Positions 41,261-49,614 of a DNA stretch of 64,000 nt are shown piece after piece. A model generated the notes under the pieces. That model had not been told where the DNA came from. It saw nothing but the letters and a program-made list of their open reading frames with translations, and did not search any database. The position numbers were made by a program, and so were the translations under genes. How positions within the stretch are numbered: the first letter of the stretch is position 1; every line of letters begins with the position of its first letter. Origin of the DNA: Volucribacter amazonae (GTDB taxonomy: Bacteria; Pseudomonadota; Gammaproteobacteria; Enterobacterales; Pasteurellaceae); NCBI RefSeq assembly GCF_029783845.1, contig NZ_LWID01000001.1, forward strand, positions 1,992,501 to 2,056,500, read 5' to 3'.

Positions 41261-42562
41261 ATGAAGTTATTGATTAAAGTATGGAGCTTTTTCATCTTAT
41301 TGATGTTTACGATAAGCTCAATCGCAAGGGCAGAGGTGCGAATTGTGATTGATGAAGGGGTTGATAGTGCGAGACCTATTGCAGTCGTTCCTTTTAAATG
41401 GAATGGACCAGGGAATGCACCAGCAAATATTGCTGAAATTATTTCTGCGGATTTGCGTAATAGTGGAAAATTTAATCCATTAGCAGTAAGTCGTATGCCA
41501 CAATTACCAACTTCTGCAGCGGAAGTAAACCCCGAAGCTTGGTCTGCTTTAGGTATTGATGCCATTGTTGTTGGGCAAATTAGCCCAGCAGGCGAGGGAT
41601 TTAATATCGCTTATCAGCTTATTGATACTATTGGTGCAACAGGAACAGCAGGTGCAATATTGTCGCAAAATCAATATACCGTAAGTCAAAAATGGCTACG
41701 TTATGGCGCTCACACCATTAGTGATGATGTCTTTGAAAAATTAACGGGCATAAAAGGGGCATTTAGAACCCGCATTGCTTATATTGTACAAAAAAATTCA
41801 GGGGCACAGCCCTATGAATTAAGGGTGGCAGATTATGATGGTTTTAACCAATTTGTGGTTAATCGTAGCGCCCAACCATTAATGTCGCCAGCTTGGTCGC
41901 CAGATGGCAAACGTCTAGCTTATACCACCTTTGAAAATAAAAAATCGCAATTAGTGATACAAGATTTAAATTCAGGTAGTCGTAAAGTAGTGGCATCATT
42001 CCCTCGCCATAATGGATCGCCAGCTTTTTCGCCAGATGGCACACGTCTTGCTTTTGCTTCAAGCAAAGATGGCGTATTAAATCTTTATGTAATGGATCTT
42101 GCAAGTGGACAAATTAGTCAGCTGACAAGCGGAGCGGGTAACAACACAGAACCTAGCTGGTCGCCAGATAGCCAAACTATTGTGTTTACTTCAGATAGAA
42201 GCGGTTCACCACAAGTTTATCAGATGAGTGCAGCAGGTGGTAACGCCTCGTTATTAAGCTCGGGTGGTCGCAGTTTTAGTGGCAAAATTGCCGATGATGG
42301 GAAAACCCTAATTATGATTTCAGGTGATAATATTGTGAAAAAAGACCTTAATACTGGGGTAACTGAGGTATTAAGCTCTACTTTCCTTGATGAAAGCCCA
42401 AGTTTCTCACCAAATGGAATTATGGTTATTTATAGTTCTACCCAAGGTCTAGGCAAGGTGCTACAATTAGTGTCCGCCGATGGGCGTTTTAAAGCGCGGT
42501 TACCGGGTAATGATGGGCAAGTCAAATTCCCAGCTTGGTCGCCGTATCTCAATCAAAATTAA
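41261..42562 (+). CDS. tolB: Periplasmic beta-propeller TolB
   Basis: The 433-residue secreted protein has a signal peptide (cut near ARA-EVRIV), an N-terminal alpha/beta domain and a six-bladed propeller. The WD-like blades show repeated SPAWSPDGKRLAYTTF, SPAFSPDGTRLAFAS, EPSWSPDSQTIVFTSD and SPSFSPNG. It links Pal to TolA. ATG 41261 starts the signal peptide; an upstream GTG frame is unlikely. Confidence 0.95.
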   Translation: MKLLIKVWSFFILLMFTISSIARAEVRIVIDEGVDSARPIAVVPFKWNGPGNAPANIAEIISADLRNSGKFNPLAVSRMPQLPTSAAEVNPEAWSALGIDAIVVGQISPAGEGFNIAYQLIDTIGATGTAGAILSQNQYTVSQKWLRYGAHTISDDVFEKLTGIKGAFRTRIAYIVQKNSGAQPYELRVADYDGFNQFVVNRSAQPLMSPAWSPDGKRLAYTTFENKKSQLVIQDLNSGSRKVVASFPRHNGSPAFSPDGTRLAFASSKDGVLNLYVMDLASGQISQLTSGAGNNTEPSWSPDSQTIVFTSDRSGSPQVYQMSAAGGNASLLSSGGRSFSGKIADDGKTLIMISGDNIVKKDLNTGVTEVLSSTFLDESPSFSPNGIMVIYSSTQGLGKVLQLVSADGRFKARLPGNDGQVKFPAWSPYLNQN

Positions 42563-42572
42563 GGAAATGTAA

Positions 42573-43028
42573 ATGAAAAAATTTGCTAAAGTATTATTCG
42601 TTGCACCAGCACTTTTATTAGCAGCATGTAGTTCTTCTAACGACTCTGATGCTAATGCGAACGCTGCTCAAACATTTGGTGGTTATACTGTGCAAGACTT
42701 GCAACAACGTTATAACACTGTTTACTTCGCATTTGATAAATATGATGTAAACAATGAAGGTGCATTATTATTAGATGCTCACGCTGCTTATTTATCAGCT
42801 AACCCAGCGACTAAAGTGCTAATTGAGGGTTACACTGATGAGCGCGGTACACCTGAATACAATATCGCTTTAGGTCAACGTCGTGCAGATGCTGTACAAT
42901 CTTACTTATCAGCGAAAGGTGTAGGTGCACAAACTTCAACAATTTCTTTTGGTGAAGAAAAACCAGCAGTATTAGGTCATGACGAAGCCGCTTATGCGAA
43001 AAACCGTCGTGCAGTGTTAGCATACTAA
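42573..43028 (+). CDS. pal: Peptidoglycan-associated lipoprotein Pal (P6)
   Basis: The 151-residue protein has a lipobox LLAAC at residue ~19 and an OmpA-like peptidoglycan-binding domain (VYFAFDKYDVNNEGALLLDAHAAYL, LIEGYTDERGTPEYNIALGQRRADAVQSYL; quoted in parts). It corresponds to P6 of Haemophilus. It anchors the outer membrane to the cell wall and closes the tol-pal operon, 10 bp after tolB. Confidence 0.97.
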   Translation: MKKFAKVLFVAPALLLAACSSSNDSDANANAAQTFGGYTVQDLQQRYNTVYFAFDKYDVNNEGALLLDAHAAYLSANPATKVLIEGYTDERGTPEYNIALGQRRADAVQSYLSAKGVGAQTSTISFGEEKPAVLGHDEAAYAKNRRAVLAY

Positions 43029-43052
43029 TTTTAGTACTGACTTTATCTAAGA

Positions 43053-43081
43053 AACCGAATGATTTTTCATTCGGTTTTTTT
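43053..43081 (+). terminator. Terminator of the tol-pal operon
   Basis: AACCGAATGA and TCATTCGGTT form a 10-bp stem around TTTT, followed by TTTTT. Confidence 0.93.
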
Positions 43082-43082
43082 G

Positions 43083-43120
43083 TATAGTCGTCCCACGTTA
43101 AAATGATATGGCGTTAGTTG
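43083..43120. repeat. Half copy of the MITE-like repeat after pal
   Basis: TATAGTCGTCCCACGTTAAA then ATGATATGGCGTTAGTTG matches the left half of the family. It begins immediately after the pal terminator, with an uptake signal about 10 bp beyond. The rest of the 43.1-43.35 kb spacer holds only A/T-rich DNA and the tRNA promoter region. Confidence 0.6.
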
Positions 43121-43285
43121 AATAAAAGTGCGGTAGGTTTTAAAATAATTTTTCCTAAAAATTGATATATTCCGATTATGTCCTTTCAAAATAAATATCC
43201 TCTTATTTTTACTGAACATATCATTGTATAGAAAATCACTGAATTTTGACGAGTATTCAGACAAATAAATAAAAAAATAAAAAAT

Positions 43286-43325
43286 TTGATTGATTATTAA
43301 ATTAAAATCAGTATTATAGTGCCTC
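43286..43325 (+). promoter_or_regulatory. Probable promoter of the tRNA-Lys cluster
   Basis: A TATTAT -10 element (43312-43317) follows a TTGATT-like -35 (43286-43291), although the 20-base spacing is long. A G+C-rich discriminator (GTGCCTCG) follows, as is common for stable-RNA promoters. Confidence 0.4.
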
Positions 43326-43350
43326 GTTACCAAGCGGTAACCGTTTAAAT

Positions 43351-43426
43351 GGGTCGTTAGCTCAGTCGGTAGAGCAGCGGACTTTTAATCCGTTGGTCGA
43401 AGGTTCGAATCCTTCACGACCCACCA
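43351..43426 (+). tRNA. tRNA-Lys (TTT), copy 1
   Basis: The 76-nt cloverleaf includes acceptor GGGTCGT with ACGACCC, D-loop AGCTCAGTCGGTAGAGC, anticodon loop CTTTTAA (anticodon TTT), T-loop GGTTCGAATCC, and an encoded CCA. The first of three identical genes. Confidence 0.97.
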
Positions 43427-43444
43427 TTTAAACAAATTCCTATT

Positions 43445-43520
43445 GGGTCGTTAGCTCAGTCGGTAGAGCAGCGGACTTTTAATCCGTTGGTCGAAGGTTC
43501 GAATCCTTCACGACCCACCA
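43445..43520 (+). tRNA. tRNA-Lys (TTT), copy 2
   Basis: Identical in sequence to copy 1, including the encoded CCA. The 18-bp spacer (ATTTAAACAAATTCCTATT-like) also closely resembles the next one, indicating tandem duplication. Confidence 0.97.
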
Positions 43521-43538
43521 TTTAAGCAAATCCCTATT

Positions 43539-43614
43539 GGGTCGTTAGCTCAGTCGGTAGAGCAGCGGACTTTTAATCCGTTGGTCGAAGGTTCGAATCC
43601 TTCACGACCCACCA
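43539..43614 (+). tRNA. tRNA-Lys (TTT), copy 3
   Basis: The third identical copy, again ending in encoded CCA. No clear terminator hairpin follows immediately; A/T-rich DNA leads to the miaB terminator. Confidence 0.97.
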
Positions 43615-43784
43615 TTTATTGATTGTAAGTCTACTAGATATTTTTTAGTACTAATTTTATTATGCACTTCTATTGTTTATAAGATACTTTATGCAGTCAT
43701 TCTATTTTAATTTATAGTATCTGTATTTTTTATCCTTGATATAAAGACTAGTAGGGTTATTTATTTGGATTTTGTCTGCTCAAT

Positions 43785-43816
43785 AAAAAAGCTCAAATCG
43801 TTATAATTTGAGCTTT
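43785..43816 (-). terminator. Terminator of miaB
   Basis: On the minus strand AAAGCTCAAAT pairs with ATTTGAGCTTT across a 7-base loop, followed by a T-run (TTTTTTATTG). It lies about 20 bp after the miaB stop. Confidence 0.85.
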
Positions 43817-43837
43817 GATTGAGAAGTTATTGAGAGG

Positions 43838-45262
43838 TTATCCTCGATATTGCCCAACCCCTAATTCATCTTCTTTGCGTGTACGGTTGATCACAACTTG
43901 AGGGGATTGCAATACGCGTAATCCCATTTCATCTTCGGTGCGTATCACTTCGCCACGTAATGAATTTGTCCAAACATCGGTAATTTTAATGTCCACAAAT
44001 TTACCGATCATATCAGGCGTGCCTTTAAAATTCACGATACGGTTTGTTTCGGTGCGTCCAGTAAGTTCCATAATGTCTCGTTTAGACGGCCCTTCCACTA
44101 AGACACGTTGTTCGGTTCCCAGCATACGGCGACTAAATTGTGCTGCTTGTTGGTTAATCCGTTCTTGTAGGATATATAAGCGTTGTTTTTTCTCTTCTTC
44201 ACTCACATCATCAGGCATATCAGCCGCTGGCGTGCCGGGGCGTGCGGAGTAAATAAAGCTAAAGCTCATATCAAAATTGACTTGCGCGATTAAATTCATG
44301 GTATCTTCAAAATCCTGTTGGGTTTCGCCCGGGAAACCTACAATAAAATCAGAACTGATTTGGATTTCAGGACGCACCTTGCGCAATTTGCGGATAATGG
44401 ATTTATATTCTAATGCGGTATGATTGCGTTTCATCATAGTCAATACGCGGTCAGAGCCACTTTGTACCGGCAAATGTAAAAAGCTCACTAACTCAGGTGT
44501 ATCACGATAAACATCAATAATATCATCAGTAAATTCAATAGGGTGTGAGGTAGTAAAACGTAGGCGATCGATGCCGTCAATACTTGCCACTAAACGTAAT
44601 AATTCCGCAAAGGTACAAATTTCGCCGTCATGGGTTGGGCCACGATACGCATTGACATTTTGCCCTAATAAATTGACTTCGCGTACCCCTTGTTCCGCAA
44701 GCTGTGCGATTTCAAATAAAATATCATCAACAGGGCGTGACACTTCTTCACCACGAGTGTAAGGCACGACACAGAATGAACAATATTTGTTACAACCCTC
44801 CATAATGGATACAAAAGCAGTAGGACCTTCTGCACGAGGTTCAGGCAAGCGGTCAAATTTCTCAATTTCAGGGAAACTGACATCCACCACTGAACTTTGC
44901 CCGCCCCGAATTTGGTTGATCATTTCAGGTAGGCGGTGCAGTGTTTGTGGACCAAAAATAATATCAACATAAGGGGCACGTTCACGAATATGTGCTCCCT
45001 CTTGTGAGGCAACACAGCCCCCTACACCGATAACTAAATTTGGATTTTGTTTTTTCAGATCTTTCCAGCGTCCTAATTGATGGAACACTTTTTCTTGTGC
45101 TTTTTCGCGGATAGAGCAGGTGTTTAACAGCAATACGTCCGCTTCTTCCGCTTCCTCTGTTAATTCTAAACCATGGGTATTAAGTAATAAATCTGCCATT
45201 TTTGATGAATCATATTCGTTCATCTGGCAACCCCAAGTTTTAATATGTAATTTTTGCGTCAT
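43838..45262 (-). CDS. miaB: tRNA-2-methylthio-N6-dimethylallyladenosine synthase MiaB
   Basis: This 474-residue radical-SAM methylthiotransferase adds the 2-methylthio group at A37 of tRNA. The N-terminal UPF0004 domain has three cluster Cys (KTWGCQMNEYD, LNTCSIREKA, VGGCVASQEG). The radical-SAM motif CNKYCSFCVVPYTRGEE follows, and a C-terminal TRAM domain lies at ~380-445 (LVEGPSKRD...GRTETNRIVNF). It is divergent from ubiF, the same neighbour as in E. coli. Confidence 0.97.
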   Translation of the reverse strand: MTQKLHIKTWGCQMNEYDSSKMADLLLNTHGLELTEEAEEADVLLLNTCSIREKAQEKVFHQLGRWKDLKKQNPNLVIGVGGCVASQEGAHIRERAPYVDIIFGPQTLHRLPEMINQIRGGQSSVVDVSFPEIEKFDRLPEPRAEGPTAFVSIMEGCNKYCSFCVVPYTRGEEVSRPVDDILFEIAQLAEQGVREVNLLGQNVNAYRGPTHDGEICTFAELLRLVASIDGIDRLRFTTSHPIEFTDDIIDVYRDTPELVSFLHLPVQSGSDRVLTMMKRNHTALEYKSIIRKLRKVRPEIQISSDFIVGFPGETQQDFEDTMNLIAQVNFDMSFSFIYSARPGTPAADMPDDVSEEEKKQRLYILQERINQQAAQFSRRMLGTEQRVLVEGPSKRDIMELTGRTETNRIVNFKGTPDMIGKFVDIKITDVWTNSLRGEVIRTEDEMGLRVLQSPQVVINRTRKEDELGVGQYRG

Positions 45263-45409
45263 AGCTCTAATATTATTGGTTAATAAAAAATTGACTGCGT
45301 ATTTTACAACCTTGTCGCCTTGATGACTAGTTAAAACTGTTGTTCTTTTGTAATTTCATACTTTAGAGTAAAATAACCTACTCCATTGTTATTAAATAAG
45401 GGCGAAAAT

Positions 45410-46564
45410 ATGCAACAACAAGTCATAGTAGTCGGTGGCGGTATGGTGGGAGCGGCTTGTGCTTTAGGTTTAGCACAGCTAGGTTTACAAGTGAGGTTGA
45501 TTGAGCAACATTTGCCACAATATCAGGCAAATTCCTCCTATGATATTCGTATTTCAGCCATTAGTGTTGCGTCGGTAGCACTATTAAAACAATTACAGGC
45601 TTGGCAATATATTGAAACGCAACGCATTTGCCCTTATCGTCATTTGCAAACTTGGGAAGTTGAAGGGGTTGCTACCCAATTTAATGCACAGGATTTAGAG
45701 CTTAGTGAATTAGGTTTTATGGTAGAAAATAACCTCATTCAATATGGTTTATGGCAAGCCTTTGATTCGCAAGTAAAAACCAGCATTGCTTCTATTCAAA
45801 AGGCAGAAAAGTGCGGTCAGAATTGGCAATTTTTTTTAGATAATGGCGAACAATATTCTGCCCCCTTAGTTATCGCTGCTGATGGGGCAAATTCCCAATT
45901 ACGCCAAATCGCCGGTATTGGTCTTACAGGTTGGCAATACGCACAAGATTGTATGCTGATTATTGTGGATACCGAACTTGAACAACAGGATATCACTTGG
46001 CAACAATTTTTTCCAAGCGGCCCAAGAGCGTTTTTGCCCCTTGTAGGACAACAGGCTTGTTTAGCGTGGTATGACAGCCCACAGCGTATTCATCAATTAA
46101 AATCCTTAAGCAAAGCTAAATTAGTAGAACAAATTCAACAGCATTTTCCAGCACGTTTAGGCAAGGTAAAAGTACAAGATTTTGCCAGTTTTTCCTTAAC
46201 TCGCCGCCACGCTCAACAATACTTTGCTGATGGGATCGTTTTGGTGGGCGATGCGGCACACACCATTAATCCGTTGGCGGGACAAGGGGTAAACTTAGGC
46301 TTTAAAGACGTAAAATTATTATTAGCCTTAATAAAACAAGCCCTAGCCAATGAACAACCTTTAACCAGCGAAGCCATTTGGCAACGGTATCAACGGCAAC
46401 GTAAAAGGGATAATTTATTGATGCAAACGGGTATGGATATGTTCTACAAAGGTTTTAAACAAGAATTACTTCCGCTCAAATTATTACGCAACACTGCCTT
46501 ACTTGCCGTAGATAAAATAACTCCAGTTAAAAAACAAGTGTTGCGCTATGCTTTGGGGCTTTAA
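45410..46564 (+). CDS. ubiF: Ubiquinone-biosynthesis FAD hydroxylase UbiF
   Basis: This 384-residue flavoprotein monooxygenase of the UbiH/UbiF/VisC family has GxGxxG FAD motif VIVVGGGMVGAACALGLAQLG, the middle DG motif VIAADGANSQLRQ, and the second FAD motif VLVGDAAHTINPLAGQGVNLGFKD. It is assigned to UbiF (C-6 hydroxylation of demethoxyubiquinol) mainly by its position next to miaB; other family members cannot be excluded on motifs alone. ATG 45410 follows GGGCGAAAAT. Its stop overlaps the convergent slam gene by 3 bp. Confidence 0.88.
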   Translation: MQQQVIVVGGGMVGAACALGLAQLGLQVRLIEQHLPQYQANSSYDIRISAISVASVALLKQLQAWQYIETQRICPYRHLQTWEVEGVATQFNAQDLELSELGFMVENNLIQYGLWQAFDSQVKTSIASIQKAEKCGQNWQFFLDNGEQYSAPLVIAADGANSQLRQIAGIGLTGWQYAQDCMLIIVDTELEQQDITWQQFFPSGPRAFLPLVGQQACLAWYDSPQRIHQLKSLSKAKLVEQIQQHFPARLGKVKVQDFASFSLTRRHAQQYFADGIVLVGDAAHTINPLAGQGVNLGFKDVKLLLALIKQALANEQPLTSEAIWQRYQRQRKRDNLLMQTGMDMFYKGFKQELLPLKLLRNTALLAVDKITPVKKQVLRYALGL

Positions 46565-48006
46565 AACTTTTTGCTTAGCTCAAGATAAAGCCGATTTTTA
46601 TCATATTGATAAAGTGGGTGGTTACTCTTGTATTTTTGGTATTGCCAAGTGAGCCTTGGCGTTACCCCAAAGAAATGAATATTACGATGCCAAAGGCTAA
46701 TTTGCACCGCATATTCATTATTTTTTTGTTGAATATTAAAAAAATCAACGGCTTTATATTTTCGTCTAGCATAATTAAAAGATGCAAAGCTAGAAATTCC
46801 CCATTTCCATTCTTGCCCCCAGCCAAGTCGCAAAGATTTACGATGAAAAGCGTTATCTTTATCTCTAGTATTTTCGCGTTGATAATCAGCACCTATCAAC
46901 CAATATTGCTCACTATTAGGTAAATAAATAAGACTGTTTGACCAGAAATAATGATTGCCATTGAGATGACGGCGAGTTTGATAACGTTGTTCGGCATATT
47001 CTAGCCAGCTTATAGCTTGCCAATTTGAGCTTAGCCATTGGCTAAAATACACTCGCATTCCTGCGTTATTGGCGTATCGCTTTAGACTATTGCTACCCTG
47101 ATTACCGCCTGCATACCAGCGCTTTTCCACAAATGGGGTTAAACTAATTTGTTGTTGCGCATTTTGATAACCTAGTCCTAAGCCTAAACGGAGATTAAAT
47201 TCATTATATTTTTGATTATCCCAATAATATTTACCGTAAACTTGGCTTTCAAACTTGCCAAAGAATTGAAAAGGCAATGACCATTTTTTATTAAGGTTCA
47301 AATGATAACCCACCCCCTTTGCACTTTCTTTTTGCCATGCTTTCCATTGTCCAATATAAGGTGTTTTTGGGGCATTATTAATATTAGACTCACTAATATA
47401 ATTAAGCCCAAAGCTGACTTCCCATTGATCACGTTTATTCAAGCTATCAATATATTGATCCATTAATTGGTTAAATTGTGGAGAAATATTTTCAGCACGC
47501 AATTTTTCAAATTGATCTTTGGCGGCAATATTATCGTTATTTAGCCATAAGGTTTGGGCTAATTGATAACGTAAAGGAAGAATATCAGGGTTAATGGCAA
47601 ATAATTTACGATATAGTTTAATGGCTTGAGGATAATTTCCTTTTTCTTTATCAAGTATAGCTTGTCCCCAATCAAGTAAATAAGGATCAGGGGCAGCAAC
47701 TTCACGATATAAGGGATATAAAATTTTTACCGCAGGCACATTGTTTTCTAATAACGCTGGAATAAAACCACGTTTGATTAATTCAGGCTGTTGAGCAAGT
47801 TGTTGTTCGGTAAGTTCAATGTTTTGTGGTGTTTTTTGTTCAAGGGAAGGGTTTTGATAAACAGGTTTATCAAGGATCTTAGGCACCGAAGTAGAAAATT
47901 GTTCATTTGGATCTTGTTGTTTAATAGCATACTCTTGAGCCAAAGAATTGGCTGTATAAAGTGCGGTGCAAAATAGAAAAATTTTTTGAAAAGCGTACTT
48001 CATCAT
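46561..48006 (-). CDS. Slam-type surface lipoprotein assembly modulator
   Basis: This 481-residue outer-membrane protein has a signal peptide (cut near SLA-QEYA). An N-terminal periplasmic TPR-like half follows (~75-200, YPLYREVAAPDPYLLDWGQAILDKEKGNYPQAIKLYRKLF in parts; LRYQLAQTLWLNNDNIAAKDQFEKL). The C-terminal ~280-residue beta-barrel of the DUF560/Slam family begins with WEVSFGLNYISESNINNAPK and ends in a Phe (LYLELSKKF). Slam proteins move specific lipoproteins across the outer membrane to the cell surface. The gene directly upstream encodes a lipoprotein with a TbpB-like C-terminal barrel, the expected client. Confidence 0.88.
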   Translation of the reverse strand: MMKYAFQKIFLFCTALYTANSLAQEYAIKQQDPNEQFSTSVPKILDKPVYQNPSLEQKTPQNIELTEQQLAQQPELIKRGFIPALLENNVPAVKILYPLYREVAAPDPYLLDWGQAILDKEKGNYPQAIKLYRKLFAINPDILPLRYQLAQTLWLNNDNIAAKDQFEKLRAENISPQFNQLMDQYIDSLNKRDQWEVSFGLNYISESNINNAPKTPYIGQWKAWQKESAKGVGYHLNLNKKWSLPFQFFGKFESQVYGKYYWDNQKYNEFNLRLGLGLGYQNAQQQISLTPFVEKRWYAGGNQGSNSLKRYANNAGMRVYFSQWLSSNWQAISWLEYAEQRYQTRRHLNGNHYFWSNSLIYLPNSEQYWLIGADYQRENTRDKDNAFHRKSLRLGWGQEWKWGISSFASFNYARRKYKAVDFFNIQQKNNEYAVQISLWHRNIHFFGVTPRLTWQYQKYKSNHPLYQYDKNRLYLELSKKF

Positions 48007-48012
48007 AAAATA

Positions 48013-48036
48013 AAGCTACCCCTGTAGGGATAGCTT
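48013..48036 (-). terminator. Hairpin between the surface lipoprotein gene and slam
   Basis: On the minus strand AAGCTATCCC pairs with GGGGTAGCTT (one G-T pair) across TACA, followed by TATTTT. It fills most of the 54-bp spacer between the two genes and ends about 6 bp before the slam ATG. It may act as a partial terminator, so that the lipoprotein is made in excess over its translocator. Confidence 0.6.
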
Positions 48037-48060
48037 CTGCCTCATATATAGGATTAAAAA

Positions 48061-48789
48061 TTAGTTATTTTCTGGTACTTCTTTTGCAGCATAAACTACT
48101 GATGATTTATCATTAAATCTCGCAATACCACCTAATTCTCCCGCATTAGGTCCGTAGAATTTACCTTCTGTATTACCTGTTGTTTCAATAGGTTCCTGAT
48201 TCTCCCCCATATTTATAGAAATAATTTCACCTTTGAAACCACTTTGTTCTATTTTAACATCCTTAAAATTAATTATGTTATATGGGATTTCTTCTCCATT
48301 TTTGAAATGATAGATTTCCCCTCTTATATTTTTATTTCCAAAGTCTGCTACGAGGTATACTTCTCCTGCAATAATAATAGGGGTGTTATTGTTAGATTCT
48401 TCTCGGTAAATAGATTTACCTTGATATTCTACTTCTCCAGTACTTGGTATTTCATTTGTGGTAGGAATACCGACTTGATATACATAATTTAATGGCTCAT
48501 AAATACCTATTTTTACATTCTCAAATTCTTCACAACAAGCTCCATTCTCTAGTGTTAATGGAATATTAATATCATTAATAGTAATTGAAGTAAGATCTTG
48601 AGAAGAGATATTTTGAGTTTGTAAAGTTCCATTTGTTTCGCTAATCAAGTAGCCTGTAACAGGTTTGTCAATTGTTATAGTTTGTGGGGTATTATTGTCA
48701 TCACTGTTATTACCGCCACTACTACAAGCTGTTAGAATTACTAAAGTTGTTAATGTTAAGATAAATTTAGTACACTGATTTATTTTCAT
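48061..48789 (-). CDS. Putative Slam-dependent surface lipoprotein (TbpB-like barrel)
   Basis: This 242-residue lipoprotein has signal peptide and lipobox LVILTAC at Cys22, then a Ser/Gly/Asn/Asp-rich tether (SSGGNNSDDNN). The C-terminal part (~110-242) alternates polar and hydrophobic strands and ends with GKFYGPNAGELGGIARF and SSVVYAAKE. That FYGPNA-E-GG motif is the typical strand pair of TbpB, HpuA, fHbp-like and hemophilin barrels, which are Slam clients. The small size suggests one handle domain plus one barrel. The ligand is unknown. A vicinal CysCys (GACCEEF) is unusual. It lies just upstream of slam on the same strand. Confidence 0.82.
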   Translation of the reverse strand: MKINQCTKFILTLTTLVILTACSSGGNNSDDNNTPQTITIDKPVTGYLISETNGTLQTQNISSQDLTSITINDINIPLTLENGACCEEFENVKIGIYEPLNYVYQVGIPTTNEIPSTGEVEYQGKSIYREESNNNTPIIIAGEVYLVADFGNKNIRGEIYHFKNGEEIPYNIINFKDVKIEQSGFKGEIISINMGENQEPIETTGNTEGKFYGPNAGELGGIARFNDKSSVVYAAKEVPENN

Positions 48790-48879
48790 AATTTGATCCT
48801 TATGATATGATTTTCATTCCTTTTGTATTATATACCCTTTATGTAATAAATCCATATAAATTGTATTTTAAAGTAAATA

Positions 48880-49455
48880 TCATTCTATCTTTTCTTTATA
48901 ATGCCGACGACAAACCGACAAATAACGATCATTTCCACCAATTTGGATTTGCTCGCCGTCTTTGACAATTTCTCCCTCTGCATTAAGGCGTAGCACAAAA
49001 TTGGCTTTGCGTCCGCAATAACAAATGGTTTTTAGTTCCTCTAATTGATCTGCCCAAGCGAGTAAGTAGCGGCTGCCTTCAAATAATTCCGCTTGGAAGT
49101 CAGTGCGTAAGCCATAACAAAGTACAGGAATATGTAATTTATCCACCACATTGCTGAGTTGATAAACTTGTTGTTTGGTAAGAAATTGAGCCTCGTCAAT
49201 TAAAATACAATGTAGGTTTTCTTGTTTTAAATGTTGGCTTATTTCGTCAAATAAATTGGTATCTGCTTGGAATAATCTTGCTTGCTGACTGATACCTATT
49301 CTTGAGGTAATTTGTCCTACCCCAAAACGGTCATCAATTGCGGCGGTATAAAGTAAGGTATTCATACCACGTTCACGATAGTTATAATCTGATTGAAGTA
49401 GGGTGGTGGATTTCCCTGCGTTCATTGTTGAATAATAAAAATAAAGTTTTGCCAT
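48880..49455 (-). CDS. tdk: Thymidine kinase
   Basis: The 191-residue type II thymidine kinase salvages thymidine to dTMP. It has P-loop STMNAGKSTTLL, the Walker B/catalytic region CILIDEAQFLTKQQ, and zinc-binding Cys/His pairs (ICYCGRKANF and CRRHYKE). An uptake signal sits about 40 bp upstream, between tdk and dapF. Confidence 0.96.
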   Translation of the reverse strand: MAKLYFYYSTMNAGKSTTLLQSDYNYRERGMNTLLYTAAIDDRFGVGQITSRIGISQQARLFQADTNLFDEISQHLKQENLHCILIDEAQFLTKQQVYQLSNVVDKLHIPVLCYGLRTDFQAELFEGSRYLLAWADQLEELKTICYCGRKANFVLRLNAEGEIVKDGEQIQIGGNDRYLSVCRRHYKEKIE

Positions 49456-49614
49456 AATGATTTACTGATTTTGTTTCTTTAACGTTAAAAAAGTGCGGTC
49501 AGTTTGGCGAAAGTTTTTTCCTTTTATTGACGTTGATGAAAATGCTTTAACTCTCGCCCATTATCTTATTATAATAACCACAAGATGATTATTGTATAGT
49601 GAGAAGGATAGGAA

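Noticed and set aside
43351..43614. Three regularly spaced 76-bp repeats as a CRISPR or other array
   Set aside because: Each unit is a complete tRNA-Lys gene.
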